NCBI GenBank assembly: GCA_016714785.1 | Contig: JADKCC010000010.1 | Span: 248,001-312,000, forward strand | Origin: Saprospiraceae bacterium | GTDB lineage: Bacteria > Bacteroidota > Bacteroidia > Chitinophagales > Saprospiraceae | Reading direction: 5' to 3' | Length of the DNA: 64,000 bases | In this document: positions 43,594-52,541 of the stretch, piece after piece | Layout: each line of letters begins with the position of its first letter | How positions within the stretch are numbered: the stretch's first letter is position 1 | Position numbers and translations under genes: made by a program | Notes under the pieces: model-generated | Seen by the model: only the letters and a program-made list of their open reading frames with translations | What the model was told of the DNA's origin: nothing | Databases searched by the model: none

Positions 43594-44715
43594 TTGATCA
43601 TTGAAACGCTAAAACTTACACAATTTAGGAATTACGATGCTGCCACGTTGATATTCCATCCACAAGTCAATGCACTGACTGGTATGAATGGTATGGGTAA
43701 GACCAATGTACTGGATGCACTTTATTATTTATGTTTGGGCAAAAGTTACTTTTCTGGCACAGATAAAATGGTGATGATGCAGAATAAGGACTTTTTTAGA
43801 GTAGAAGGTCATTTTTATAAGCAGAATGATAAAGAAATAGTGGTTGTCAAATCCAAATTTGGCCATAGAAAAGAGATAGAAATATCAGGTAAAAAAGTGG
43901 AGAAAATCAGCGATCATGTCGGTAGATTTTTGTGTGTGATCATTGCCCCAGATGATATACAAATGATGCTGGAAGGAAGTGAAGAGAGAAGGAATTTTTT
44001 GAATAATACGATCGTCCAAACAGATAAGTTTTATCTTGATGATTTGTTATTGTACAATGGATTGTTGAAGAGAAGGAATACATTGCTTAAGACTTTTGCA
44101 GATCAGAAAAGATTTGATGCTTTATTGCTTGAATCGGTAACCACAGGTATGTTCGGTCCTGCTTTAAGGATATATAATCAAAGAAAAGCTGCCATAGAAC
44201 AGATGATTGCTATTTTTAGAGACACCTACGAGGAAATATCAGGCAATAAGGAGCAATGTAACATCCTATATCAATCTCAATTAGCCAATGATTCACTTGA
44301 ATATCTAATGCAGAAAAATATGGATAAAGATAGGATATTGGCTCGTACCACACAAGGAATTCATAAAGATGACTTGATATTCACTATGAATGGCGAACCA
44401 TTGAGAAATTTTGCTTCGCAGGGACAATTAAAATCATTTGTATTAGCACTTAAGCTTACGCAATACCGCTTGTTGAAACAAAACTCTGGACAGCAACCAA
44501 TTTTACTTCTTGACGATATTTTTGATAAATTGGACCATTTGCGTGTTAGACAAATGCTTACTATGCTGATTAAAAACGGATTTGGTCAGATATTCATCAC
44601 CGATACCAATCAAGATAGAATTAGTGAAATATTGGAAGAGATTGGAACTGAGTACAAGGTATTTTCTGTTGTAGATGGAACAGTTTCTGTTTATTCATTA
44701 GACAATCAAAATTAA
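43594..44715 (+). CDS. recF: DNA replication/repair protein RecF
   Basis: A 373-residue SMC-like ATPase that helps load RecA at single-strand gaps. Walker A GMNGMGKTNVLDALYYL (residues 30-46), signature region LRNFASQGQLKSFVLALKLT and Walker B QQPILLLDDIFDKLDHLR are intact. The N-terminus MIIETLKLTQFRNYD is canonical; the start is TTG at 43594, with no in-frame ATG near. Length is normal. The DUF721 gene follows after 4 bases; this pair is conserved in many Bacteroidota. Confidence 0.96.
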   Translation: MIIETLKLTQFRNYDAATLIFHPQVNALTGMNGMGKTNVLDALYYLCLGKSYFSGTDKMVMMQNKDFFRVEGHFYKQNDKEIVVVKSKFGHRKEIEISGKKVEKISDHVGRFLCVIIAPDDIQMMLEGSEERRNFLNNTIVQTDKFYLDDLLLYNGLLKRRNTLLKTFADQKRFDALLLESVTTGMFGPALRIYNQRKAAIEQMIAIFRDTYEEISGNKEQCNILYQSQLANDSLEYLMQKNMDKDRILARTTQGIHKDDLIFTMNGEPLRNFASQGQLKSFVLALKLTQYRLLKQNSGQQPILLLDDIFDKLDHLRVRQMLTMLIKNGFGQIFITDTNQDRISEILEEIGTEYKVFSVVDGTVSVYSLDNQN

Positions 44716-44719
44716 AAAA

Positions 44720-45013
44720 ATGGGTCGCCACAACGATAAAAATATAAAAGAAGTACTGAATGACTTCATGGCATCCAATGCTAAGGTAGCAAAAGGGTAT
44801 TATACATCACACATAGATGAAGTATGGAAACAAGAGATGGGGCCAATCATTTCAAACTATACTAATAAAATATACTTTAGAGATGGTCTGCTTAAGATTT
44901 ACTTGACATCTGCACCATTAAAGAAAGAACTGTCTATGGCAAAAGTGAAAATCATCGAAAATCTAAATGTGGCGCTTGGTCTTGAACTAATCAAAGAAGT
45001 GGAAATCTATTAA
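44720..45013 (+). CDS. DUF721 (DciA-like) protein
   Basis: A 97-residue protein with the DUF721 core: NIKEVLNDFMASNAKVAKGY, VDEVWKQEMGP-like DEVWKQEMGPIISNYTNKIY, RDGLLKIYLTSAPLKKELSM and a terminal NLNVALGLELIKEVEIY. DciA, the replicative helicase operator, shares this domain, so a role in helicase loading is plausible, and the tight coupling to recF supports a DNA replication link. This is inferred from the domain only. Confidence 0.9.
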   Translation: MGRHNDKNIKEVLNDFMASNAKVAKGYYTSHIDEVWKQEMGPIISNYTNKIYFRDGLLKIYLTSAPLKKELSMAKVKIIENLNVALGLELIKEVEIY

Positions 45014-45183
45014 AAACTCCTTTTAAAGATTAAGTATGGCCAACTTAATTAATTAATTACGGAAACATAAGGAGTGAATAATAATGTCAGCGATGACAAA
45101 TTTTTAGAACAAAGGATAGCTATATTAAAGAAAAAACATCCCAATTAAAGAAGTAAATCGCAAAAAAGAAAGATCAATAATTA

Positions 45184-45201
45184 GGGGCTGTTGAAAAAGT
45201 C
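45184..45201 (+). mobile_element. IS-end-like sequence, no transposase
   Basis: GGGGCTGTTGAAAAAGTC resembles the outer terminal repeat of several IS families. I find no matching inverted copy (GACTTTTTCAACAGCCCC) and no transposase gene within reach. It is a solo end, a degenerate remnant or a chance match. The flank 45014-45183 has only short frames. Confidence 0.25.
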
Positions 45202-45277
45202 AGCTGTTATTATTGGTTGTTAGTTTAACGGAGATTATCGTTCAAAAAACAAGCAATAGTGAATAAGAACGAAGTGA

Positions 45278-45334
45278 AGTGCAAAGCACCAAAGGCCGCA
45301 AGCCTTTGACGAAGTGAACCGCTAGCGGGTGGGC
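45278..45334 (+). repeat. Direct repeat copy 1 of stem-loop array
   Basis: Begins AGTGCAAAGCACCAAAGGC and ends GGGTGGGC. Nearly identical to 45440-45501 except at the third stem, where CCGCTAGCGG is replaced by CCGTGAAACGG in the other copy, so pairing is kept although the sequence differs. Confidence 0.7.
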
Positions 45335-45439
45335 AGGAAAGTGCGTCTATTGCCATAGAAAGCACAAAGGATTAAATATGAAATACTTATGGCAATAGAA
45401 AAAGCATGACTGAGCGAACCTGAAAGGTGAACGCAGTGT

Positions 45440-45501
45440 AGTGCAAAGCACCAAAGGCGGCAAGCCTTTGACGGAGTGAACCGTGAAACGGATGGGTGGG
45501 C
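45440..45501 (+). repeat. Direct repeat copy 2 of stem-loop array
   Basis: Second copy of the unit at 45278-45334, with AAAGGC-GGCAA-GCCTTT and CCGT-GAA-ACGG stems. An inverted repeat CTATTGCCATA/TATGGCAATAG (45347-45357 and 45388-45398) lies between the copies. Confidence 0.7.
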
Positions 45502-45700
45502 CATGACAATGCGAGAAGCGAAGGAACCCGTAAGGGATGGCAGGTCGAAAATGAACGACATTACACCAAGCTGATTTAAGTTTAAATCAGTTCCTTCATT
45601 TTGAGTGATTTCGTATCACTCAAATGCAGCAAAGCTGCACCATTCAGTTACCTTTTTTGAACTAGACTTTTTGGTTACTTTTGGGCAATGCAAAAGTAAC

Positions 45701-46042
45701 TGCCTAATGCGCAAAGCCAATTCAAGGTACATGACTTTTGGACAAAATCAATTAAAATGTTTGCATTTAATTTCTTTATTATAGACATAATTTATTAATT
45801 ATCAATTGGTTGTACCATAGTCGGCAAGCCCTAATTAAAAGAAGATCAAATACACTTTTATATAATTGCAGTATAATGGTACAGAATATAGCATTCCAAA
45901 TTTGCTTTTTAGAGTGGATTCGGCAAAAAAAAATCATTTCTGTCCGCATAGGACAACGTAAAATCAAAGTGCAAAGGTTTGAATATCAGTACATCAAAAT
46001 ACGTGCACTTGTCAATAAAAAACAATGAAATAAGATACTAGG
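45701..46042. other. Gene-free stretch
   Basis: After the stem-loop array the sequence returns to AT-rich DNA up to the end of the ABC permease gene. A 72-codon frame at 45810-46028 has no leader, no recognisable domain and odd composition; I see no supported feature here. Confidence 0.4.
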
Positions 46043-46852
46043 CTATATATCTCTTTTCAAAAAGCTGTAGTATGCTACACTTATAAAAATAGAACTATAC
46101 AAGATAGACATACCAATAGCGTGAGAATAAGGCAGCAGGATACTAAAATTCCACTCATGGTTGACAAAATAATCTGGTAATTTGAATAATGGGAAAGGCA
46201 TCAAGTCTTCTATACTATTCATCGGCCAATAGTTTCTGCTGGAATTTTTAAAATAATAGACATGAATCAACATAAAGATTGGCTCTAGCATCATGACATA
46301 AAGAAAATAAAAAAGTAGTGTCAATGTTCCTTTTCTTATTAAAAAAGCTAACATCAATGCAAAACTCATATAGCCAATACACAATAAAAAGTATCTTAAA
46401 ATTGATAAATTATTATCCATAATTAGTTCAAAATCAAAACCATCCGTATGGATCATCCCTATCACCAATGAAGACACTGCATAAATAAATGTAGCAATGA
46501 TAGCCATAATCAATACAGAGTATATTTTGCTTACAAAAAAATCTTTCCTTGTCATTCCTATGATGATATTCTGCCGCATGGTTTTATTTCCAACTTCAGA
46601 AGTTATCATGTGGATGACCAAAAATCCCAAACAAAATATCACCAACCAGCTTCCTACATACCCTTGGTAATCCCATACGGTAGGGAACTCATAAAATGAT
46701 TTAGCGCTTGGCATCGGTGGTGGCATATCTTTGAATGAATCTTTGCCACCCAAAATTATCAGTGGAGCCATCAATACATATATTAAACTTAAGGCCCTAA
46801 AGACAGTATTGCCACTAAATTTTTTCCATTCCAATAAAAGAAGGTCCTTCAT
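46043..46852 (-). CDS. ABC-2 type transporter permease (orphan)
   Basis: A 269-residue inner membrane protein with six helices in the ABC-2 layout: an N-terminal cytoplasmic helix (KDLLLLEWKKFSGNTVFRAL), a first helix pair (GSWLVIFCLGFLVIHMITSE), the coupling segment EVGNKTMRQNIIIGMTRKDF, which contacts the ATPase, then further helices to a C-terminal FISVAYYSFLKRDI. Such permeases work with a separate ATPase gene that normally lies next to them; none is present here, where the neighbours are the stem-loop block and a gene-free region. The substrate is unknown. Confidence 0.8.
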   Translation of the reverse strand: MKDLLLLEWKKFSGNTVFRALSLIYVLMAPLIILGGKDSFKDMPPPMPSAKSFYEFPTVWDYQGYVGSWLVIFCLGFLVIHMITSEVGNKTMRQNIIIGMTRKDFFVSKIYSVLIMAIIATFIYAVSSLVIGMIHTDGFDFELIMDNNLSILRYFLLCIGYMSFALMLAFLIRKGTLTLLFYFLYVMMLEPIFMLIHVYYFKNSSRNYWPMNSIEDLMPFPLFKLPDYFVNHEWNFSILLPYSHAIGMSILYSSIFISVAYYSFLKRDI

Positions 46853-47258
46853 ACATATACAATTTATCTCGCAAATCTAAAATTAAAATTTTTCATAACT
46901 CGGTATTTAAGACAAAAGATAAAAAACCAACTACCAATGTGTGTATAAATGCACAATTATTAAAAGTTTGGGGATTTTTAGGTTTTTACTGAAATTATAC
47001 TAAAAACAAAGGACTGTGACCTATAAGGCTTCGTGACTACTCATGAAGGCTTTTCGGTGCTACGTTTAAGCTTTATCATGGAATTCATTCATTTTCGATC
47101 GGATACCAAACCCGATGGTCGAAGTCTTTATTATAGGAATCGAGATTTTCTGCCCAATTTTGTGCAGAAAATTCTATTGTTAATATCCAAACTTGCCTTA
47201 AACTTATATTCTAGCATTACAGATATATTTTAATGAAATGAAAACCAACCAAAATATA
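46853..47258. other. Gene-free stretch with short hairpins
   Basis: No supported gene. Small inverted repeats are visible: ATCGG-(9)-CCGAT (47098-47117 region) and TTTTCTGC...GCAGAAAA (47145-47170 region). The part next to 46852 should hold the ABC permease promoter, but I find no clear TAnnTTTG on the minus strand. A 66-codon frame at 47033-47233 has no recognisable content. Confidence 0.35.
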
Positions 47259-47300
47259 AAAAGCCCTTTCTACAGATATTATTTGTGGAAAGGGCTTTTT
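47259..47300. terminator. Terminator after PorE-like gene
   Basis: AAAAGCCCTTTC and GAAAGGGCTTTT form a perfect 12-bp stem. On the minus strand it is followed by TTTTTATATTTT, fitting the end of the minus-strand surface-protein cluster. Confidence 0.8.
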
Positions 47301-47321
47301 AATTTTCTTCGTTGTGAGGTT

Positions 47322-47405
47322 TTATTTCACTTTCAGAAACTTTATTTGTGAAGACTTACCATTGGTACCGAATGTTTACAAAATATATTGACCAGCTGAT
47401 AGGTT
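47322..47405 (-). pseudogene. Scar of a T9SS type A signal
   Basis: Immediately after the PorE-like stop codon, the minus strand reads NLSAGQYIL-stop-TFGTNGKSSQIKFLKVK-stop. This is the consensus last strand of a T9SS type A sorting domain (xLSAGxYxL...KFLKVK) with one stop inside and nothing else of the gene left. It is a residue of an old cargo gene cut by deletion. Confidence 0.6.
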
Positions 47406-47423
47406 GGAAATGTATTAGATTCA

Positions 47424-49607
47424 TTAATAATAATCTGTCACCTTTATTTCTGTCCTCCTGTTTAATTGATGTAAATCTTCCGAACATTTTATACCATCTG
47501 AACAGTTATTAATCAGTTTGTTTTCACCATAACCTTTTGCAGTAATTCTAGAGTTGTCAATACCTTTAGAAACAATATAATTTACGGCAGATTTAGCTCG
47601 CCTTTCACTTAGCGCTTCATTATATTCATCTGATGATCGACTATCAGTATGAGATCCCAATTCTATAGACAATTTAGGATTTTTTTGCATGAACGCTACT
47701 ACCTTATCAAGTGCTAAAGCTGCGTCAGGACGAATATTGTCTTTGTCAAGATCATAATAAACAGGGTCAAAATCAAATGATCCAAATGTCTCCTTACCCA
47801 AAATACGTGTTTCACCTATGATGACTTCCTCAATAGTTAAGAACAACTTGACATATAAGGTTTGACTACGATTTAATCCTTTAGTAGATGCTTCGGACAC
47901 ACTTGTATAGTATCCATCTTTAGTACCACTGATCTCATATTCTGAATTTTGATCCAATTGAAACTTAAAAAAACCTTTTTCGTCAGTGACTACAGTTTCA
48001 TCGATATTTTTAGTTTTATTAAAACAAATTACTGAAACGCCTTGTACACCTATTTTGTCCAATGTCTTTAAAGCAAAACCTTCTAAAGAAAATCTTGGAT
48101 CATTATGTAACAGTGTGTAATAATAACTCTCAGATGATGAGGTCTTTAGTATACTTTCTGATGTGGTAGCTATGCCATTTTTAATCCCCGATATTGTATA
48201 ATTTTGCTCTGTCATTGCTTCAAAATTGAATCTACCGTCATCTTTTGTGACAAACAACAGTTCTTCACCAGTCAAAGTATTTTTTAAAATAACCGTAGTT
48301 TCTTTAAGAGGTAACTTGGTAAATTCGTCAATAACTTTACCATTAATGATGATCTTTTGAGGAGGCAGCTGTATTTTATTTTTTTCAAAATACCAAATAT
48401 TGTCTTTGTCTCCATTTCCACCAGTATTGGAAGAGAAATACCCTGAATTATTTCCATCCTTAGTGATAAAACCAAAATCATCCCTTGAGCTATTAAATGT
48501 ACTACCTATGTTTTCAATAGAGGATAAATGAATGCTGCCATCTTTAATATCTGCTTTAAAAATATCTAAACCTCCGTAACCAGGCCTTCCATCTGATGAA
48601 AAATACAATTGGGTCCCGTTGTAAGTCGCAAACACTTCATTTCCTTTGGTATTGACATCTGAACCAAAATTGATAGGATCTTCCCACTTCCCATCATGAT
48701 ATTTTGAATAATACAAATCCATACCGCCAAAACCACCAGGTCTATCAGATGAGAAAACCAATAATTTCTGCTCTGCAATATAGGCAGGATAACCATTAGA
48801 AAAATCTTTATTGTTGAAAGGAAATTCTTCTTTAAAATTCCACTTATTGTTAGATTTAGATGCTAATCCAAGAATAAGATTATAATCTTGATTGGTACCT
48901 TTCTTACTATTATTACGAGTAAAAATCATGGTTTCATTATCAATAAATGTACAAGCTCCATTATGAAATTTTCCATTGAGATTACCATCAAGCAATACGG
49001 GATTACTTTTATTTTCATCCGTTATATACAAATTTGAAAAAGATTTTCCTGTCCATGGATCTACTTTACCACCTTTTTGTGATGTAAATATAATCTGCTC
49101 ACCATAAAAAGTAGGACTAAAATCAGATACATCAGATGAGAAAGAGCTTTTAGATAATACTGTTTTGTATTGCTTGTCTTCTTCATCTTTTTTGATTTGG
49201 ATGATCTGAAAAAGTCGTTTGTATTCATCAGATGACGGAAATGATCGAATATACTCCTGCAAAACAGAAGAAGCTTTAACTTTTTTATCATTTAATATCA
49301 GGACATTAGCATATTTTAGCATGGTAGGTCCATCACTTTTTGACAAAAGCAGGTTTTCTAGATTGACTTCAGCTTTCTGATACTGACTAGTTAATAATAA
49401 TGCATCCACTAATTTTTGTTTCACGGTATGATCATCTTTCTTTAATAAATGTTTTTCATACATCTGAATCGCTTCATCATATTTGAATAATCGAAAAGCT
49501 TCGTCGCCTAGCTGAAGTTCATTTTGACTTATTGCTGGAACAGAAAATGCTAAAAAGACAAATGCAACTTTTGTCCATGCTATGATTTTATTAAAAATGG
49601 CCTCCAT
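47424..49607 (-). CDS. PorE-like OmpA family protein (TPR, WD40-like, CRD, OmpA)
   Basis: A 727-residue exported protein (signal ending FSVPAISQ). Order: TPR region (~25-130); PD40/WD40-like beta-propeller (~155-370, with FSSDRPGGFGGMDLYYSKYH and YFSSDGRPGYGGLDIFKADI); two carboxypeptidase-regulatory-like domains (~390-480, ~490-585); OmpA peptidoglycan-binding domain (~615-727) with GSHTDSRSSDEYNEALSERR and NRRTEIKV. This is the domain order of PorE from Porphyromonas gingivalis, a T9SS component that ties the outer membrane complex to peptidoglycan. It overlaps the upstream porP-like gene by 17 bases, so translation is coupled. It probably serves the type B cargo encoded upstream. Confidence 0.92.
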   Translation of the reverse strand: MEAIFNKIIAWTKVAFVFLAFSVPAISQNELQLGDEAFRLFKYDEAIQMYEKHLLKKDDHTVKQKLVDALLLTSQYQKAEVNLENLLLSKSDGPTMLKYANVLILNDKKVKASSVLQEYIRSFPSSDEYKRLFQIIQIKKDEEDKQYKTVLSKSSFSSDVSDFSPTFYGEQIIFTSQKGGKVDPWTGKSFSNLYITDENKSNPVLLDGNLNGKFHNGACTFIDNETMIFTRNNSKKGTNQDYNLILGLASKSNNKWNFKEEFPFNNKDFSNGYPAYIAEQKLLVFSSDRPGGFGGMDLYYSKYHDGKWEDPINFGSDVNTKGNEVFATYNGTQLYFSSDGRPGYGGLDIFKADIKDGSIHLSSIENIGSTFNSSRDDFGFITKDGNNSGYFSSNTGGNGDKDNIWYFEKNKIQLPPQKIIINGKVIDEFTKLPLKETTVILKNTLTGEELLFVTKDDGRFNFEAMTEQNYTISGIKNGIATTSESILKTSSSESYYYTLLHNDPRFSLEGFALKTLDKIGVQGVSVICFNKTKNIDETVVTDEKGFFKFQLDQNSEYEISGTKDGYYTSVSEASTKGLNRSQTLYVKLFLTIEEVIIGETRILGKETFGSFDFDPVYYDLDKDNIRPDAALALDKVVAFMQKNPKLSIELGSHTDSRSSDEYNEALSERRAKSAVNYIVSKGIDNSRITAKGYGENKLINNCSDGIKCSEDLHQLNRRTEIKVTDYY

Positions 49608-50517
49608 ATCTTAAACTTTTTATGCGTGGGTTATTTTTATTAGTTGTGAATTTATATCCAAACATTGCTTCTATACTTCCTGAAGAATGATTTCTGATGG
49701 GTGACAAAGTAAAGTCATAAGCTATACCAAATCTAAATTTTTCTAGGAAATGAATTTCGCTACTTATGGCTACAGCATCTTCAGATCGCCAGTGAGCACC
49801 AATAGCAAAATCAGGGCTAAACCAGGCATTCATCCCGAAAGTAAATTGAGGCTTTACTGCCTTTTGAAAATTTAATAAAAGGCTAGGTTCAAATTTTACT
49901 TTTGAGTATTCATCTCCCAGCATCAATCCAGTGTGAAAGTATATATGAGGGACACGGTCTCCAATATCTTTCGATTTGCTCGCTACAAAAAGAGTGGGTA
50001 CTGCTGCTCCTATGTAAAGGCCATCCGTATGGTAGTAAAGGCCCGCGCCTCCACTTATCACGCTATAGCTATTAAAATTACTTTCAGGGACTTCTGAGTT
50101 TGCTCGTGAAAAATCATTACTAAAAAAGCTTAAACCTAGACGCAAACCTCCGCACAGGTATCCCTTATTGAGTTTGATTCTGTATGCATAATTTGTTGCA
50201 ATTTCATTTCTGCTTTCTACTCCGATGTTTTCATTATAAATGGTGACTCCTAGACCTACTTTGTCTTTCATTAGATTGATTTCACCACCAGCCATTAGCG
50301 TTGTGGGCGCTCCTTCAAACCCTATCCATTGATTTCTGTATTGAATATTGGCAGTTCCTATACTTGCTCCATGTGATCCAGCATATGCAGGATTGAAAAA
50401 TAAACTATTGTAGGTGTATTTGGTCAGCAGTATCTCCTGCTGACCATATGATGCGTTGATCACTAAAATTGCAATTACAAATATTAATGAAAACTTAGAT
50501 TTTATATTATGTTTCAT
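49591..50517 (-). CDS. PorP/SprF family T9SS membrane protein
   Basis: A 308-residue outer membrane beta-barrel protein. After the signal (INASYGQQ) comes the hallmark LTKYTYNSLFFNPAYAGSHG and IQYRNQWIGFEGAPTTLMAG, then GLGVTIYNENIG and several strands, up to GSIEAMFGYKF. Families of PorP/SprF proteins pair with a specific type B cargo in the same operon and help anchor it at the surface. The position fits: 35 bases after a type B gene and overlapping a PorE-like gene. Confidence 0.95.
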   Translation of the reverse strand: MKHNIKSKFSLIFVIAILVINASYGQQEILLTKYTYNSLFFNPAYAGSHGASIGTANIQYRNQWIGFEGAPTTLMAGGEINLMKDKVGLGVTIYNENIGVESRNEIATNYAYRIKLNKGYLCGGLRLGLSFFSNDFSRANSEVPESNFNSYSVISGGAGLYYHTDGLYIGAAVPTLFVASKSKDIGDRVPHIYFHTGLMLGDEYSKVKFEPSLLLNFQKAVKPQFTFGMNAWFSPDFAIGAHWRSEDAVAISSEIHFLEKFRFGIAYDFTLSPIRNHSSGSIEAMFGYKFTTNKNNPRIKSLRYGGHF

Positions 50518-50552
50518 GATAAATTATTTTTAATGGTATGAATTAATTTTTT

Positions 50553-52208
50553 TTAATTATCTCTCCTTAAATCAATAAATGTTTTGATTTCCTTATCCTT
50601 ATCATTGGTATCTGGAAAAGACACAATTAAGTAATAGGTCCCATCTGGCAGTGGTTTTGACTGGTTACTTTCACCATTCCAAGTATTCTTATAAGCCTTT
50701 TCTGACCATACTTTTTGGCCCCATCTATTATAAATTTCTATATCTGCTTCACCACACACTTGCGGTATTTTATTGATTTTAAGAAACTCATTTACTTGAT
50801 CTCCATTAGGTGTGATAGCATTGAATATTTCTATACTCGACATATCACATTCCGTCTTACATTCCTTGATATCATACTCTTTGGTAATAGTGGTTTCAAT
50901 ACAAGGGTCACCAATATCATTGAATCTCAATATTTCCATAGATACAATATATTTACTTGTACTACTGTATTTATGGCAATATTTAGCTCCATCGCCTGTT
51001 CCGATAGTATCAATATTATCTCCCCAGTTGATATAAAATATTGTACATGTATCCAATGGCATTTGCAAACATAACTCACAATCAATAATCACTGCATCTT
51101 GCAAAACTTGATTATATTTCATTTCTATCTCAGTATTAGTGACATTGCAACACGCAGAAACGAGAGGGCATTTCTTATTGTATTTCAATATTTTATTTGC
51201 TTCTTTACAAATAGTGCCATCAATATTTTTTCTGATTATTTTGACTTTAATACTGTCAGCACCTACTGAACCAGATGTGAATTTCAAACAATACAAGCTA
51301 TCAACACCAGGATCGAAATTTTGAATTTTATTATTTCCAAAGTCAATTCTTGCAAAAGTGCATGAGTCTAAAGTTATTGACAAACATAGCTCACATTCTA
51401 CATCACTTGCAAGTAAAGTTATATCTTGTAACATACCATCCAAGGAACTCTGAGTTATATTACAACAGGTACCAGAATCGCATGGATTATCAATAACCAC
51501 CGTAGTACACAACTTGCCTGACCAGCAAGGATCTACGTTGACTCCATCTGTACTTTCAAATACGTTAATACAAATATTATAGGTACCTGCCTGTGTATAT
51601 TTATGTGTAAATACTTCTCCAGATGCAGCTGAAATGATCACATTGGTCACTGGTGTACCATCGTCCCATCCTGGATTTCCTGATGTAAACCAATGGCAAG
51701 TGTCAAATTGTGGCGCAGATACAGATACATCACAACCACTGACATTTACTTGCCAGCCTTGTGATAGCAAATTTTTAAATTGCAATGAATCTTTACAACA
51801 GGTATTACCATTTCCACAATCAGGAATTTTAATACTATTTGTAATGGTATCAGCACAGCACAGGATTGGCCCACCACCTCCAACAGCATAATCTTGATGG
51901 CCAATTATTGAATAACTTAGTTGATCACCAGCTATGACACCATCGTACTCAACACAAATCCAATTGGAAGTCATACCCGGTGAAAGTTGTGGTATTTTTA
52001 TAGGATTCGGCGTAATACTTACCGTAGATGGAGAAATATTCCACAGCTCAATAATGGAGATATTGAAACCCGGCGATGTACTATTTTTAACTTGAAAACA
52101 ATATTTTTTCTTGATACAATCTATTGAGTCTTTGACTAAGGTAAGACATTTATTTGGCGGTGGCGGTGGCGAACATGTACGTTGGAATGTTTTGGTACAT
52201 TGGTCCAC
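50553..52208 (-). CDS. Type B T9SS protein, C-terminal fragment with type B domain
   Basis: 551 codons beginning inside copy 3 (MDQCTKTFQRTCSPPPPPNK), then diverged Cys-rich domains with a PKD-like part (DTCHWFTSGNPGWDDGTPVT) and repeated short Cys motifs (CCNITQSSLDGML, CCNVTNTEIEMKYN), and finally the type B domain (ITPNGDQVNEF...NRWGQKVWSE...LPDGTYYLIV). The start is artificial: a missing T near 52231 breaks the frame. The C-terminus is intact, so export and attachment signals are kept if the indels are errors. Confidence 0.8.
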   Translation of the reverse strand: MDQCTKTFQRTCSPPPPPNKCLTLVKDSIDCIKKKYCFQVKNSTSPGFNISIIELWNISPSTVSITPNPIKIPQLSPGMTSNWICVEYDGVIAGDQLSYSIIGHQDYAVGGGGPILCCADTITNSIKIPDCGNGNTCCKDSLQFKNLLSQGWQVNVSGCDVSVSAPQFDTCHWFTSGNPGWDDGTPVTNVIISAASGEVFTHKYTQAGTYNICINVFESTDGVNVDPCWSGKLCTTVVIDNPCDSGTCCNITQSSLDGMLQDITLLASDVECELCLSITLDSCTFARIDFGNNKIQNFDPGVDSLYCLKFTSGSVGADSIKVKIIRKNIDGTICKEANKILKYNKKCPLVSACCNVTNTEIEMKYNQVLQDAVIIDCELCLQMPLDTCTIFYINWGDNIDTIGTGDGAKYCHKYSSTSKYIVSMEILRFNDIGDPCIETTITKEYDIKECKTECDMSSIEIFNAITPNGDQVNEFLKINKIPQVCGEADIEIYNRWGQKVWSEKAYKNTWNGESNQSKPLPDGTYYLIVSFPDTNDKDKEIKTFIDLRRDN

Positions 52209-52541
52209 TGGGCCAGTAAATCCTGGATAATGAACGAAATCTGAATATCTACAATGTTACTGAGTTTTCTGGACACATCGTAAATATCTGTGCACTTCCT
52301 TTCGGTACATATGCAGTAGCAGGATACAAGTAAGCATTGTGTGCATCTATAGCATAAATGGTATATCCACTCAATGCTTGAATCTGTGATATCGTAGCAG
52401 GAGCTATGACTTGGACATGGAATCCTGTATAAATATTGTCACAATAATTATTGGTCATGGTGCCGGTAAAACAACAGCTGGAGCCGCCACTTGATGACAA
52501 TGTAAGGTCTGTTAAAGTACAGGCATCACCTGTACAGCAAT
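52060..52541 (-). repeat. 717-bp tandem coding repeat, copy 3 (partial, diverging)
   Basis: Nearly identical to copies 1-2 to about 52060 (KKKYCFQVKNSTSPGFNI), then it diverges into a related but different end (ELWNISPSTVSITPNPIKIP). It contains the two single-base losses. Confidence 0.7.

Larger units (their letters stand above)
45271..45700. repeat. Array of short stem-loops with shared linker
   Basis: In 430 bases of a gene-free block there are at least ten stem-loops: GTGC-AAA-GCAC (45279 and again at 45441), AAAGGC-(5)-GCCTTT (45291 and again at 45453), CCGCTAGCGG (45319) or CCGT-GAA-ACGG (45481), CCT-GAA-AGG (45419), CCC-GTAA-GGG (45527), CTGATTTAA/TTAAATCAG (45571), TTGAGTGAT-(5)-ATCACTCAA (45601), TGCAGC-AAA-GCTGCA (45625) and GTTACTTTTG-(7)-CAAAAGTAAC (45674-45700). 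Up to 45540 they are joined by the linker GA(A)CGnAGTGAA. The array looks more G+C-rich than the flanks and has no credible ORF. Function is unknown; a structured RNA or a REP-like element are the candidates. Confidence 0.6.

Noticed and set aside
45184..45560. Complete insertion sequence
   Set aside because: Only one IS-end-like 18-mer is visible; there is no second terminal repeat, target duplication or transposase.
45810..46028. 72-codon frame after the stem-loop array
   Set aside because: No recognisable domain or promoter; composition looks like non-coding DNA.
47033..47233. 66-codon plus-strand frame in the gap upstream of the ABC permease
   Set aside because: No leader, no domain, and the same stretch is full of short inverted repeats; chance frame likely.
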